Positions 18,197 through 27,355 of a stretch of DNA of 64,000 bases are shown piece after piece. Origin of the DNA: Ruminococcaceae bacterium UBA7080 (lineage in GTDB: Bacteria; Bacillota; Clostridia; Oscillospirales; Acutalibacteraceae); NCBI GenBank assembly GCA_002493595.1, contig DKZG01000014.1, forward strand, positions 110,345-174,344. Reading direction: 5' to 3'. A program made the translations under genes and the position numbers. The notes beneath the pieces are model-generated. The model did not search any database. It was not told the DNA's origin and saw only the letters and a list, made by a program, of their open reading frames with translations. The first letter of the stretch is position 1; every line of letters starts with the position of its first letter.

Positions 18197-18709
18197 TTAC
18201 CTATAAAAAATTTTTTTCTTTAATTTTGCAGCGTCAAACGATGCAGCAAGAAGTATAAAAATTACGGCACTGCCGGTTGCCTGAATTAAATTGCCCGGAA
18301 TATTAACAACTGCATAAGCTCTGTCAATTATTATATCAGCTGCAAAATAACCGGCTACCGTAATGACGCCTGCCGGTATTGTAAGCAATGCAGTAATCGG
18401 TGTCAATATCTTTTCACTTTTTTTATTTGCTGCAACAAAGATTAAAGCAATCAACGACTTAATTATAATAGTTGCCGGGGCATATGTAAACCAGCCTGAT
18501 GCAATATCAGCTAGTGCTTCACCAATCGCTGCAGCGAAAATTGCCCATGCACCGCCGAGTGTGGAAGCAACAATGTAAACTAAAGCATCACCAAAATGCA
18601 CATACCCTGCCGCTACCGGCACTGACACAAATCTTGTAAGCAAAAAAATCATTGCAGCAAACATCGCTGTGCAACTCATTTTAAACAGTCTATTATTTCT
18701 TTTATTCAT
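18197..18709 (-). CDS. ECF transporter S component, probable vitamin B6 uptake
   Basis: This 170-aa, very hydrophobic protein with five to six membrane segments has the ECF substrate-capture fold: TAMFAAMIFLLTRF, then YVHFGDALVYIVASTLGGAWAI and GEALADIASGWF. S components bind a vitamin and dock with a shared EcfAAT module encoded elsewhere. It overlaps the pyridoxal kinase gene by one base (TAATG), which points to pyridoxine or pyridoxal as substrate, as in PdxU-type systems. The substrate is an inference from context. Confidence 0.8.
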   Translation of the reverse strand: MNKRNNRLFKMSCTAMFAAMIFLLTRFVSVPVAAGYVHFGDALVYIVASTLGGAWAIFAAAIGEALADIASGWFTYAPATIIIKSLIALIFVAANKKSEKILTPITALLTIPAGVITVAGYFAADIIIDRAYAVVNIPGNLIQATGSAVIFILLAASFDAAKLKKKIFYR

Positions 18710-19518
18710 TACTGCACCCTTTCCGATAAATCACTTAAAAATCTTTCAAAATCTATACCATCATTGTGATTTGAACAATCCGTATGCTCAATCACCTTGC
18801 TTATAAAATCAGATGCAAGCTGAGCCGACTCAAAAAGAGTTAATCCTCTAAGAAGACCACCTGCAATTACGGATGCCGTAATATCACCTGTCCCGCTGTA
18901 GTAGCCGCCGATAAAGTGAGCAGAAGCTTTATATATTCTTTTATTATCAAAAACAATATTGGATATTGTATCATTTTCTTTATATCCTGTAACAACAATT
19001 CTTGAAATACCCTGATTATCAAGCTTTTTGCAGTATGATATAATTGTATCATAATCCTCACTATACTCTTCATTGGCTATAAAAGCGAGCTCCGCTATAT
19101 TAGGTGTAATTATGTCTGCCTTATGGCAAAGTGCTTTAACCTTTTCACACATTTGAGATGTATAGCCCGCATATAATGAACCGTTATCAGCCATTACAGG
19201 GTCAACAATGGCAATCGTATTCGCTTTTTTAAAGCAATCAATAAAGCCAATCATGATATCAAGCTGCTTTTCATCGGCAACAAAACCTGTCAATATCGCA
19301 TCAAAGGAAACACTCATTTTTTTCCATTCCTCAATAAAATCAGACATAGCTGAAGTAAGCGGCACACAAGCATAGCTTTCATATGATGTTTGATTTGAAA
19401 GAACGGCGGTAGGAAGCGGATGCACTTCACTTCCCATAACGGAAATGATAGGCAATGCAACCGTTAACGAACATTTACCGTAGCCGGAAAGGTCGTTTAT
19501 AACAGCACATTTTTTCAA
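18709..19518 (-). CDS. pdxY: Pyridoxamine/pyridoxal kinase
   Basis: This 269-aa ribokinase-superfamily enzyme phosphorylates B6 vitamers to PLP/PMP. Seen are VINDLSGYGKCSL at the N-terminus, HPLPTAVLSNQT, VDPVMADNG, ITPNIAELAFI, and the anion-hole and catalytic Asp motif YSGTGDITAS. The start is TTG at 19518 with GAGGGTGA upstream. It forms a two-gene operon with the ECF S component and is divergent from a MocR regulator. Confidence 0.9.
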   Translation of the reverse strand: MKKCAVINDLSGYGKCSLTVALPIISVMGSEVHPLPTAVLSNQTSYESYACVPLTSAMSDFIEEWKKMSVSFDAILTGFVADEKQLDIMIGFIDCFKKANTIAIVDPVMADNGSLYAGYTSQMCEKVKALCHKADIITPNIAELAFIANEEYSEDYDTIISYCKKLDNQGISRIVVTGYKENDTISNIVFDNKRIYKASAHFIGGYYSGTGDITASVIAGGLLRGLTLFESAQLASDFISKVIEHTDCSNHNDGIDFERFLSDLSERVQ

Positions 19519-19530
19519 AAAATCACCCTC

Positions 19531-19570
19531 TTGCTTTTATTTCAATGTCATTATATAATATTACTGTAAT
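19531..19570. promoter_or_regulatory. Divergent promoters with a dyad in the B6 locus
   Basis: On the plus strand, TTGCTT (19531-19536), 17 bases and TATAAT (19554-19559) precede the MocR gene. A TATAAT also reads on the minus strand at 19550-19555, overlapping the first. The palindrome ATTACtGTAAT (19560-19570) sits at the expected start site. One regulator bound here could control both directions. Confidence 0.55.
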
Positions 19571-19611
19571 GAATAAAATACACAGTTTTAATAATATTTT
19601 AGGGTACAATT

Positions 19612-20880
19612 ATGAAAAAGTATACACAATTATATAACAGATTAAAAAACATGATTACGAGCGGCGAGCTTTTGCCCAATGAGAAAGTGCCCTCAGTAAG
19701 AAAAGCGGCTCAGATATATGATGTTTCGACTACAACGGTTCAAAATGCTTATTTTGACCTTTGCGCCGACGGTTATATCATCGCACAGAATAAAAGCGGA
19801 TACTATGTATCCGATATTCAAAATATCCAGACAAAAGAAAAGTCGTTCAATAAGGAAAGCCATATTCGCTTTGACCTTTCAGGCGGGGCAGCGGACGAAG
19901 ACAGTTTTGATTTTAGATTATGGCAGCGATATATAAAAAGTGCACTGCGTCAAAAAGAAAGGCTATTATCTTACAGTGAGCCCAAAGGCGAATATGATCT
20001 GAGATGTGCTGTTTCACAATATATTAAGGAAAAAAGAAACGTTGCTGCATCCCCTGACAGAATAATTATAGGAGCAGGCGTTTGGCCGCTACTTCAGCTT
20101 TTATGTACATTGGTGGATAAAAACTGCACAGTATCATTTCCGGATAAGAGCTTTATTCAGGGAATGGGAATTTTCAGTGACTGCGGCTTTGAGGTTCACA
20201 CAAGAGATAAAAATGCAGATATTATTTATGTTTCCCCCTCGCACATGACACGCTGGGGTGATGTAATGCCTATCAAAAGAAGACTTGAGCTTGTAGAACT
20301 GTCACACAAAAATGGTTCTCTTGTAATTGAAGATGATTATGAAAATGAATTTTTATATAATGTCAGGCCTACCCCATCACTCTATGCATTGGGAAAAGGC
20401 AACATAATATATATGGGCTCCTTTTCGGCCATGCTCTTGCCCGGAATAAGAATAAGCTTTATGGTACTCACACCTGAACTGATTAAAGAATATAATAAAA
20501 AATCTTTTCGCTTTGCACAAACTGCAAGCAAAACTGAACAAATTGCACTGTGCAATTATATACGTGACGGTCATATTAAATCACAAACCAGAAAAATCAA
20601 ACGACTCTACTGTGCTAAGACCAAGGCATTTTGTGATTTGCTAAAAAAAGAAATGCCGGATTATAAAAGTGAAATAGGAGAAAACACACTTCAGATAAAA
20701 CTTTGCGGAAAATTTTACGGTAAAATTTCCGACTTTGAAGAATTCGGATTAAAGGTTTTTATCGAAGAATATAAGAATGAAACAATCAAAATGGTTATTT
20801 CTCCATCAGCAATTCCCCAAAAATGCATTTCAGATGCAGTAAATGCACTGAAAACTGTCTTAAAAGGCAAAAAAATATAG
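19612..20880 (+). CDS. MocR/PdxR-like GntR regulator with degenerate aminotransferase domain
   Basis: This 422-aa fusion has an N-terminal GntR winged helix (about 1-70, LPSVRK-like KVPSVRKAAQIYDVSTTTV) and a class I aminotransferase domain (about 85-420, with SPSHMTRWGDVMP and VIEDDYENEF). Known MocR proteins (GabR, PdxR) bind PLP through a Lys in GTFSK. Here the motif is YMGSFSAMLLPGIR (about residues 269-282), with Ala where that Lys should be; the codon is GCC. It probably regulates the divergent B6 kinase/transporter operon, perhaps by sensing a ligand non-covalently. Confidence 0.85.
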   Translation: MKKYTQLYNRLKNMITSGELLPNEKVPSVRKAAQIYDVSTTTVQNAYFDLCADGYIIAQNKSGYYVSDIQNIQTKEKSFNKESHIRFDLSGGAADEDSFDFRLWQRYIKSALRQKERLLSYSEPKGEYDLRCAVSQYIKEKRNVAASPDRIIIGAGVWPLLQLLCTLVDKNCTVSFPDKSFIQGMGIFSDCGFEVHTRDKNADIIYVSPSHMTRWGDVMPIKRRLELVELSHKNGSLVIEDDYENEFLYNVRPTPSLYALGKGNIIYMGSFSAMLLPGIRISFMVLTPELIKEYNKKSFRFAQTASKTEQIALCNYIRDGHIKSQTRKIKRLYCAKTKAFCDLLKKEMPDYKSEIGENTLQIKLCGKFYGKISDFEEFGLKVFIEEYKNETIKMVISPSAIPQKCISDAVNALKTVLKGKKI

Positions 20881-20989
20881 TACTTTTGTTCTAATAGTCC
20901 CAAATATGGGACATTACTCCCTCACCCTATTGATTATTGAAAAATGAAAGGCTAAAATGTAGATGTAATCAAACGAGGGAGGTATTCTT

Positions 20990-21307
20990 ATGAAAAAGAA
21001 TTGGGAAAAATTAGTTTCGGGAGCTATTATTATGGCAGTAACTTTAACAGCAGGATTTCTTATAACGCTTATTTCATTCCGTCTTTTTGACACACTCACA
21101 GCCAATCAAATGAAAATACTTTTTGCAGCAGACATCGTTGCTCTTTCACTTGCCGCTGTGTCTGTATGGTATACGTATGAAGCAAAAAGGATCAAATTAA
21201 AGAGAGAACAGGAATTTAAAAGAAGGCATTTAAGAAGAATTGAAAAACACGAAACGGAATTGGCGCAAATAAAAAAATGGATTGATCCTTCTGATTTCGC
21301 TGCTTAA
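20990..21307 (+). CDS. Small two-helix membrane protein, unknown
   Basis: I do not recognise this 105-aa protein. It has two membrane segments (about 9-33 and 42-62) and a Lys/Arg-rich, probably coiled cytosolic tail (about 66-100, EAKRIKLKREQEFKRRH). GGGAGG is at the right distance from the ATG. It stands alone between the MocR gene and the GH127 locus. Confidence 0.65.
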   Translation: MKKNWEKLVSGAIIMAVTLTAGFLITLISFRLFDTLTANQMKILFAADIVALSLAAVSVWYTYEAKRIKLKREQEFKRRHLRRIEKHETELAQIKKWIDPSDFAA

Positions 21308-21336
21308 CCTTTTCATTTTATAAAAAATATGGTATG

Positions 21337-21368
21337 ATGCACTTGTAACAAACAAGTGCATTTATATT
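21337..21368 (+). terminator. Hairpin before the GH127 gene
   Basis: A 10-bp perfect inverted repeat (21337-21346 and 21352-21361) is followed by TTATATTTT. It either ends the small membrane gene or acts in the leader of the GH127 gene, whose ATG is 20 bases later. Confidence 0.6.
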
Positions 21369-21380
21369 TTAGGCGGTATT

Positions 21381-23303
21381 ATGAATAGAAATAATCATTC
21401 AAAACACATTGCTTTAAAACAAGTAAAAATCAATGACAGCTTTTGGAACAATATTTGCGAAACAGTCAGAAACAATGTTATTCCATATCAATATTTGGCT
21501 TTACAGGATAAAATTGAAGATGCTGAAAAAAGCTATTGTATTGATAATTTTATAAAAGCCGCAAACGTTGTGAGCAATCTTAATAACGGAATCGAAGTTG
21601 AAACCTACCCTGTTGACAAATGGTATTACGATGAAAAGAATGCTGACGAAAAAGCTTTTCACGGCTGGGTTTTTCAGGACAGTGATGTATATAAATGGAT
21701 AGAAGCAGTAGGATATTCACTTCAAAATCATCCGGACAAGGCTTTAGAAGCCAAAGCAAGAGAATATATAGATATTATCTGCAGCGCTCAGCTTGAAAAC
21801 GGATATCTGGATACACTTTACATCATCAATAACAGGCATAAGACTTTTAGCAATTTAAAAGATTTTCACGAATTGTACTGCTTCGGTCATCTTGTTGAAG
21901 GCGCTGTAAGTTTTTATGAGGCGACCGGAGACAAAAAGCTTTTTGATGCAGCTGTAAGATTTGCCGACTTAATATGTGATACATTCGGCAAAGACAAAAT
22001 AAACGGCTATCCGGGTCATGAGATTGCAGAATTAGCACTTGTAAAGCTTTATGAAAAAACAAAACAAATAAAATATCTTGAAACAGCAAGCTTTTTTATT
22101 GAGGAAAGAGGAAAAACTCCTTTTTATTTTGACAAGGAGCAAGGAACCAAAACCGACGGAAGCAGTTATAAATACAACCAGGCACATATGCCGGTCAAAA
22201 TGCAAAAAGAAGCACTTGGACATGCAGTAAGAGGCGTTTATCTTTACAGTGCAATGGCTGATATTGCAAAATATAATAATGACGCTCAGCTTCTTGCAGC
22301 CTGCAAAAACATTTGGAATAATATTGTAAATAAAAAAATGTACATAACAGGAGGTATCGGAGCAACAGCAGAAGGTGAAGCCTTTTCTTTTGACTATGAC
22401 CTACCGAATGATTTAGCATACTGTGAAACATGTGCTTCCATAGGTTTAATATTCTTTGCACAGCGCATGTCTGAGCTTGAAATTAATTCACAGTATTCGG
22501 ATATCATCGAGCGTGCATTATATAATACCGTACTTGCTTCAATGGCTGAAGACGGAAAATCATTCTTTTATGTTAATCCGCTGGAGGTATTGCCAATTGC
22601 CTCAAGAGAAGATTCACGCAAAAAGCATATTAAAACAGTGAGACAAAAATGGTTTAACTGTGCCTGTTGTCCGCCTAATCTTGCCAGACTCGTCTCTTCC
22701 ATCGGCAAATATATATATTCTGAAAACGATAATATAATATTTGTTAATCAATATATCGGCAGTGAAATAAAAAATGATAAAGCTGAAATCAAAATGGTAT
22801 CCGACTATATTGAAAGCGGAGAAATTGAATTGCATATTAAACCCAAAAAGGCTTTCACGCTTGCACTGCGTATTCCTGCATGGTGCAGCGAATATGAAAT
22901 ATCCTATACTGATAAAATAAGGAATGGATATGCATTTATAAATATTACAAATGATATTTGCATTACTGCTGCTTTTAATCCGAAAATTAAAATGATACGC
23001 TGCTCAAACATGGTAAAGTATAATATAGGTAAAATTGCGGTCACTCGCGGCCCGATTGTTTTTTGTATTGAAGAAGCAGATAACGGAAAAAATCTTCATC
23101 TGCTTAAGCTTTGTGACAAACCAAATTTTATATACCATAATGGCATCATTCTTGCAAATGGTTACCGGGAAAAAGCAGATGATTATCTTTATCAGGACTA
23201 CAAAGCTGACGAATATGAAGAATGTACAATAAAATTTATTCCATACTATAAATGGGCCAACCGCAAGGAAAATGAAATGTCAGTATATGTAAGGATAAAA
23301 TAA
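21381..23303 (+). CDS. GH127 beta-L-arabinofuranosidase-like enzyme
   Basis: This 640-aa cytosolic DUF1680/GH127 protein has an (alpha/alpha)6 barrel. The acid/base region DLAYCETCASIGLI carries the conserved Glu, and FNCACCPPNLARLVSS holds the Cys nucleophile and zinc-ligand cysteines. The family cleaves beta-L-arabinofuranosides of plant hydroxyproline-rich glycoproteins and pectin. There is no signal peptide, so it acts on imported oligosaccharides. Its TAA overlaps the MATE start by one base. Confidence 0.92.
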   Translation: MNRNNHSKHIALKQVKINDSFWNNICETVRNNVIPYQYLALQDKIEDAEKSYCIDNFIKAANVVSNLNNGIEVETYPVDKWYYDEKNADEKAFHGWVFQDSDVYKWIEAVGYSLQNHPDKALEAKAREYIDIICSAQLENGYLDTLYIINNRHKTFSNLKDFHELYCFGHLVEGAVSFYEATGDKKLFDAAVRFADLICDTFGKDKINGYPGHEIAELALVKLYEKTKQIKYLETASFFIEERGKTPFYFDKEQGTKTDGSSYKYNQAHMPVKMQKEALGHAVRGVYLYSAMADIAKYNNDAQLLAACKNIWNNIVNKKMYITGGIGATAEGEAFSFDYDLPNDLAYCETCASIGLIFFAQRMSELEINSQYSDIIERALYNTVLASMAEDGKSFFYVNPLEVLPIASREDSRKKHIKTVRQKWFNCACCPPNLARLVSSIGKYIYSENDNIIFVNQYIGSEIKNDKAEIKMVSDYIESGEIELHIKPKKAFTLALRIPAWCSEYEISYTDKIRNGYAFINITNDICITAAFNPKIKMIRCSNMVKYNIGKIAVTRGPIVFCIEEADNGKNLHLLKLCDKPNFIYHNGIILANGYREKADDYLYQDYKADEYEECTIKFIPYYKWANRKENEMSVYVRIK

Positions 23304-24643
23304 TGAAAGAATATAAGAATAAATTTGATAAAATGTCAAATGCACCGGTGAAAAAACTTATTTCATCGTTAGCAATACCCACTATTATAACCATGCTTGT
23401 ATCCGCATTATATAATATGGCAGACAGCTATTTTGTCGGCAAAATTGATACAGTATCCGTTGCTTCAATCGGTATTGTTTTTTCGGCAATGACACTGCTG
23501 CAGGCAATCGGTTTTTTTCTCGGAAACGGAAGCGGAGTTCTGATCAGTACTTATTTAGGTGAAAAGAAAAAGGAACAGGCACAGCTTTATGCCAATACAG
23601 CCTTCTTCAGCGCTTTTATCGCAGGAGTAATACTGGCAGTTGTCGGTCTTATCTTTTCAAATCAGATTGCTTTTTTGCTTGGTGCTACACAATCCACATT
23701 AAAATCAGCAAGTCATTATTTAAAATATATTTTGCTTGGTTCACCTTTTATATTATGCTCTTTTGTGCTTAACAATCAACTTCGTTACCAAGGCAGCGCC
23801 ATATATTCAATGGCCGGAATTCTTGTCGGAAGCCTTCTTAATATAGCAATTGATCCATTATTTATTTTTACATTTAAAATGGGTGTAAAAGGTGCAGCCA
23901 TAGCAACCGTATTAAGTCAGTTTATAGGATTTGGAATCCTGTTATTTGCAACAAGAAAAGGCGAAAACATCAGAATAACCTTAAAATCTCTAAGACCATC
24001 AATCAAAGTACTGCTTGATATCTCAAAAAACGGAATGCCATCATTGGCACGACAAGGAATACAAACAGCAGCAACAATCAGTCTTAATTTTGCCTGTGCT
24101 AAATTTGGCGATGCAGCAGTTGCCGGTATGAGTGTCTTTAATAGAGTGGCATTTCTGGGTATGGCGGTAGTAATCGGTTTCGGCCAAGGATTTCAGCCCG
24201 TCTGCAGTTTTAATAATGGAGCCAAAAACTATAAACGCGTATATAACGGCTACAAATTTACAGCGGTTATTACAACCTGCATAATAACAGTATTTTCAAT
24301 TGCTGCATTTTTCTTTGCTGAGCAGCTAATCTCCGTTTTTCGCAACGACAATGAAGTAATTAAAATCGGTGCTATGGCATTAAAAGCACAGTGTCTTGCT
24401 ATGCCGATTGTTGGCTACTGCACAGCATCAAATATGCTTATGCAATCGCTGAAAAAGTCTTCAAAGGCAACAGTGCTTGCACTTGCCAGACAGGGTATAT
24501 TTTATATTCCGCTTATGCTGACACTTCCTTTATGGCTTGGCTTAACCGGAATAGCACTTGTTCAGCCTATAGCAGATATCTTATCCTTTGTATTGACGAT
24601 TTGTCTTGTATCGCCGACAGTTAAAGCATTAAAAAAACAGTAA
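23303..24643 (+). CDS. MATE family efflux transporter
   Basis: This 446-aa protein has 12 hydrophobic segments in two MATE halves. Family motifs are MADSYFVGKID, LGNGSGVLISTYLGEKKKEQA and GFGQGFQPVCSFNNGAK. MATE pumps exchange Na+ or H+ for drugs or metabolites. Overlapping the GH127 gene, it may export something released during glycan use, but the substrate is unknown. Confidence 0.92.
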   Translation: MKEYKNKFDKMSNAPVKKLISSLAIPTIITMLVSALYNMADSYFVGKIDTVSVASIGIVFSAMTLLQAIGFFLGNGSGVLISTYLGEKKKEQAQLYANTAFFSAFIAGVILAVVGLIFSNQIAFLLGATQSTLKSASHYLKYILLGSPFILCSFVLNNQLRYQGSAIYSMAGILVGSLLNIAIDPLFIFTFKMGVKGAAIATVLSQFIGFGILLFATRKGENIRITLKSLRPSIKVLLDISKNGMPSLARQGIQTAATISLNFACAKFGDAAVAGMSVFNRVAFLGMAVVIGFGQGFQPVCSFNNGAKNYKRVYNGYKFTAVITTCIITVFSIAAFFFAEQLISVFRNDNEVIKIGAMALKAQCLAMPIVGYCTASNMLMQSLKKSSKATVLALARQGIFYIPLMLTLPLWLGLTGIALVQPIADILSFVLTICLVSPTVKALKKQ

Positions 24644-24669
24644 ATATTAAGTTCGTTTAAGGAGGAAAA

Positions 24670-27168
24670 ATGACTAAGTATAAAATACACATTGCCTATG
24701 GCTTTCATGTAAACTGCTATCATTCATACAGAGGTGACAGCAATGACAATCTCGGATTCGGATCTGATATAAGAATTATCAATAAAATTCTTGATATACT
24801 TACACAATTTAATGAAGACGGAATACCTGTAAAGGGCACTTGGGATACCGAGAACTTCTTTTCTCTGGAAAAAATATTGCCTGAATACGCACCGGAAATC
24901 ATTGAAAAAATGAAAGAGCGTGTAAATAAATACGGTGACGAGAATATCATTATGGGATATAATAACGGCGCACTTTCCGCAATGACCGAGGATGAATTTG
25001 AAGCATCTATAAATCTGGCAGTCACAAACAGCAGCAATTCGGGTTTGAAAGATATTTTCGGCAAATGTGAAATGCTTGTAAGACCGCAGGAAGTTATGTT
25101 TACCCCTTCACAGGTTACCCTTTACAACAAGCTTGGTGTTAAAGCCTTATGTCTTTATTACAGTTGTGTGCCGTTTGATGCATTCAGAACTGTTATACCT
25201 AAGCTTTCAGACGAGGCTGCATTTAATCCCGTTCAATATACATATAAAGGTGAAAGCATGCTGATTCTGCCAACATACAGCAATTCCGATGTATGTGACG
25301 CCGGATGTCTGCGGGCATGGGTAAAAGATTTGCATCTAAAACAGGAAAAGGGCGAAATAAATTCAGATATTCTTATTTTTATTAATATGGACGCTGACAG
25401 CATTTTTTGGGAACCGATGAACTTGGGTCCGCTTTCGGGCAAAATAGCGAATACGGATGGTATCAGAGGTCTTATAAATGAAGTATGTGATCTTCCGTAT
25501 ATCGTTTTTGATACACCCGGAAACTATATAAAAACACACAAACCAATCGGAAGCATTTCCTTTACACAAGACACTGCAGACGGTAATTTTACAGGCTATG
25601 CTTCATGGTCCGAAAAACCGTTTAACAGAAAAATTTGGACAGCACTTGAACGTGCAAGAGCCATGGCAAAAGTAAACGCAAAGTATGACAGAGAATCACC
25701 ATCCTTTATGGACAGAGTCCTTCTGCTGTCAACAACGCATTTTGGTCTGGCTACTCCAGTGCTCAATATTCAAAGAGAAAAAACTGCAATTGATTTGGCT
25801 GAAAAAGCAATTACAGCTGAAAAAGCATTATTGCCGGCAAGTGAAAAAATTGTTGTTCATAATATAAGCAATTCAAATTTCCAGTGCGTACAGGTTAATC
25901 TGAATAAAAAGATTGATGATATTACATCTATGAATATTAAATCAGAAGGGTTATCCGATTTTGCTGTTATTCCTATGGACAGTAAAAATAACTCTGCATT
26001 TTTAATGCTAAGATTCGATAGAATTAAAGACAAATACGAAATTGAACTTAGTCAAAATACAAAGAAAGAAGATAAGGAAGCAGAGAATATTATTGAAACA
26101 GGCAGAATAACCATAAAATTTTCTGTTCACGGCAATATTTATGAGGTAAGCAGCGACGGAAGAAAAATCGGAGATAACAGCTTCCTAAAAAGTTTTATTA
26201 CATATGATAACAAGGAATATATCTTTGAAAAACAAAAATTAACCGCTCTTAAATGTGCCGGCAGCGCAGAAGGCATAAAAATAAGCGGTGAAATACATTT
26301 ACCAAATGAGATTCACGGTGGAAGTTTTGAATACGATTTCTTTAAAATAAAATCGTCAAATGCTGTTTTTATAAGAACTGAAATAAAATATCCTTACACA
26401 CCTGAAAAAACATCCATCTCAACTGAAAATTCATCACTCGGGCGATACAGTGATATGAGATGGACAGAGGCTGTTCCATTCCAGTTAACACCAAAGCTCG
26501 GCAATAATATCTCAGTTATAAAAAGAAATTTCATGAACGACGTTTCCTCTTTCAGAACGCAATCATTCGCTGAATGTGACCCAAAAAATAATTATCTAGC
26601 TTCTTTTAATCACCAGTTAACCGGCGGATTTGTAGGACTTACAGACGGTGAAGCCGGTATTATACTTGCAAATTCTCGGCAGGTGCTTAATTCAATGGCC
26701 CATTGCCCGATGAGACTTGCAAAGAATAAAACCGTTAAAATGAACCCTTTTGGAACCTATTATGGCAAGCAGCGCCACCATTGGGGCAGAGCAAAAGATG
26801 AAATTCTTGAAACATATACACTTGTTACTCCTCAGGGAAAATCTATCGCTCCCTCGTATAACGGAACCCAAGAAACTGCTATGCTTGCATTATATCCGCT
26901 CTGCGGCAATCTGCCTTCAGAGGAAGAGCTTGCCGAAATCAATGCTTTTTCAGACGGTGCAGTACTCAGTTCGCCTAAGGATGCAGCGCTGATTCCTTTT
27001 GAATCTGACAATGTAATTATTAAAGAAGCCAGCAAAGATACTGTTGGTGAAGGCGATTTAAAAAATCCAATTGCAACAGGCCTGACGGGAAATTTAAAGA
27101 ATTATATAACAAAGGGTTCAAAGGCAATTGCACATATCGTAAAGCGTCAAATAAAGGCAAACAAATAG
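24670..27168 (+). CDS. GH38/GH57-superfamily-like glycoside hydrolase, large
   Basis: This 832-aa cytosolic protein lacks a signal peptide. The N-terminal third resembles a seven-stranded GH38/57 catalytic barrel: HIAYGFHVNCYHSYRGD, GIPVKGTWDTENF (a possible catalytic or metal Asp), MGYNNGALSAMTEDEFE and RPQEVMFTPSQV. Helices follow (QREKTAIDLAEKAI, about 375), and a large beta-rich C-terminal region (about 475-770) resembles alpha-mannosidase C-terminal domains. The canonical GH38 motif HGHIDxxWLW is absent, so it may belong to an uncharacterised clade. AAGGAGG precedes it, 26 bases after the MATE gene. Confidence 0.6.
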   Translation: MTKYKIHIAYGFHVNCYHSYRGDSNDNLGFGSDIRIINKILDILTQFNEDGIPVKGTWDTENFFSLEKILPEYAPEIIEKMKERVNKYGDENIIMGYNNGALSAMTEDEFEASINLAVTNSSNSGLKDIFGKCEMLVRPQEVMFTPSQVTLYNKLGVKALCLYYSCVPFDAFRTVIPKLSDEAAFNPVQYTYKGESMLILPTYSNSDVCDAGCLRAWVKDLHLKQEKGEINSDILIFINMDADSIFWEPMNLGPLSGKIANTDGIRGLINEVCDLPYIVFDTPGNYIKTHKPIGSISFTQDTADGNFTGYASWSEKPFNRKIWTALERARAMAKVNAKYDRESPSFMDRVLLLSTTHFGLATPVLNIQREKTAIDLAEKAITAEKALLPASEKIVVHNISNSNFQCVQVNLNKKIDDITSMNIKSEGLSDFAVIPMDSKNNSAFLMLRFDRIKDKYEIELSQNTKKEDKEAENIIETGRITIKFSVHGNIYEVSSDGRKIGDNSFLKSFITYDNKEYIFEKQKLTALKCAGSAEGIKISGEIHLPNEIHGGSFEYDFFKIKSSNAVFIRTEIKYPYTPEKTSISTENSSLGRYSDMRWTEAVPFQLTPKLGNNISVIKRNFMNDVSSFRTQSFAECDPKNNYLASFNHQLTGGFVGLTDGEAGIILANSRQVLNSMAHCPMRLAKNKTVKMNPFGTYYGKQRHHWGRAKDEILETYTLVTPQGKSIAPSYNGTQETAMLALYPLCGNLPSEEELAEINAFSDGAVLSSPKDAALIPFESDNVIIKEASKDTVGEGDLKNPIATGLTGNLKNYITKGSKAIAHIVKRQIKANK

Positions 27169-27228
27169 TATCTATTGATACAAAGCACAAAAAATAAGGC
27201 ATATACGTCGGTGTTATAACAAAGTTTT

Positions 27229-27266
27229 AACCCAAAGGGCAATATTGTTCTTTGGGTTATTTTTTA
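27229..27266 (+). terminator. Intrinsic terminator of the glycan locus
   Basis: AACCCAAAG (27229-27237) and CTTTGGGTT (27250-27258) form a stem followed by ATTTTTT on the plus strand. Confidence 0.85.
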
Positions 27267-27276
27267 TCGGGACAAT

Positions 27277-27311
27277 AAAAAACCACGAACACTGAATGTT
27301 CGTGGTTTTTT
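27277..27311. terminator. Bidirectional terminator
   Basis: A 15-bp perfect inverted repeat (27277-27291 and 27297-27311) has a 5-base loop and A/T-rich outer arms. Read on the minus strand it ends the epimerase gene. Confidence 0.85.
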
Positions 27312-27355
27312 CGTTATGGCATCTTAAATTAAGACTTATGGTTTTTTCTTGCGAA

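Noticed and set aside
20897..20912. Terminator after the MocR gene
   Set aside because: GTCCCA-AATA-TGGGAC is a neat dyad but lacks a T-run and has a short stem.
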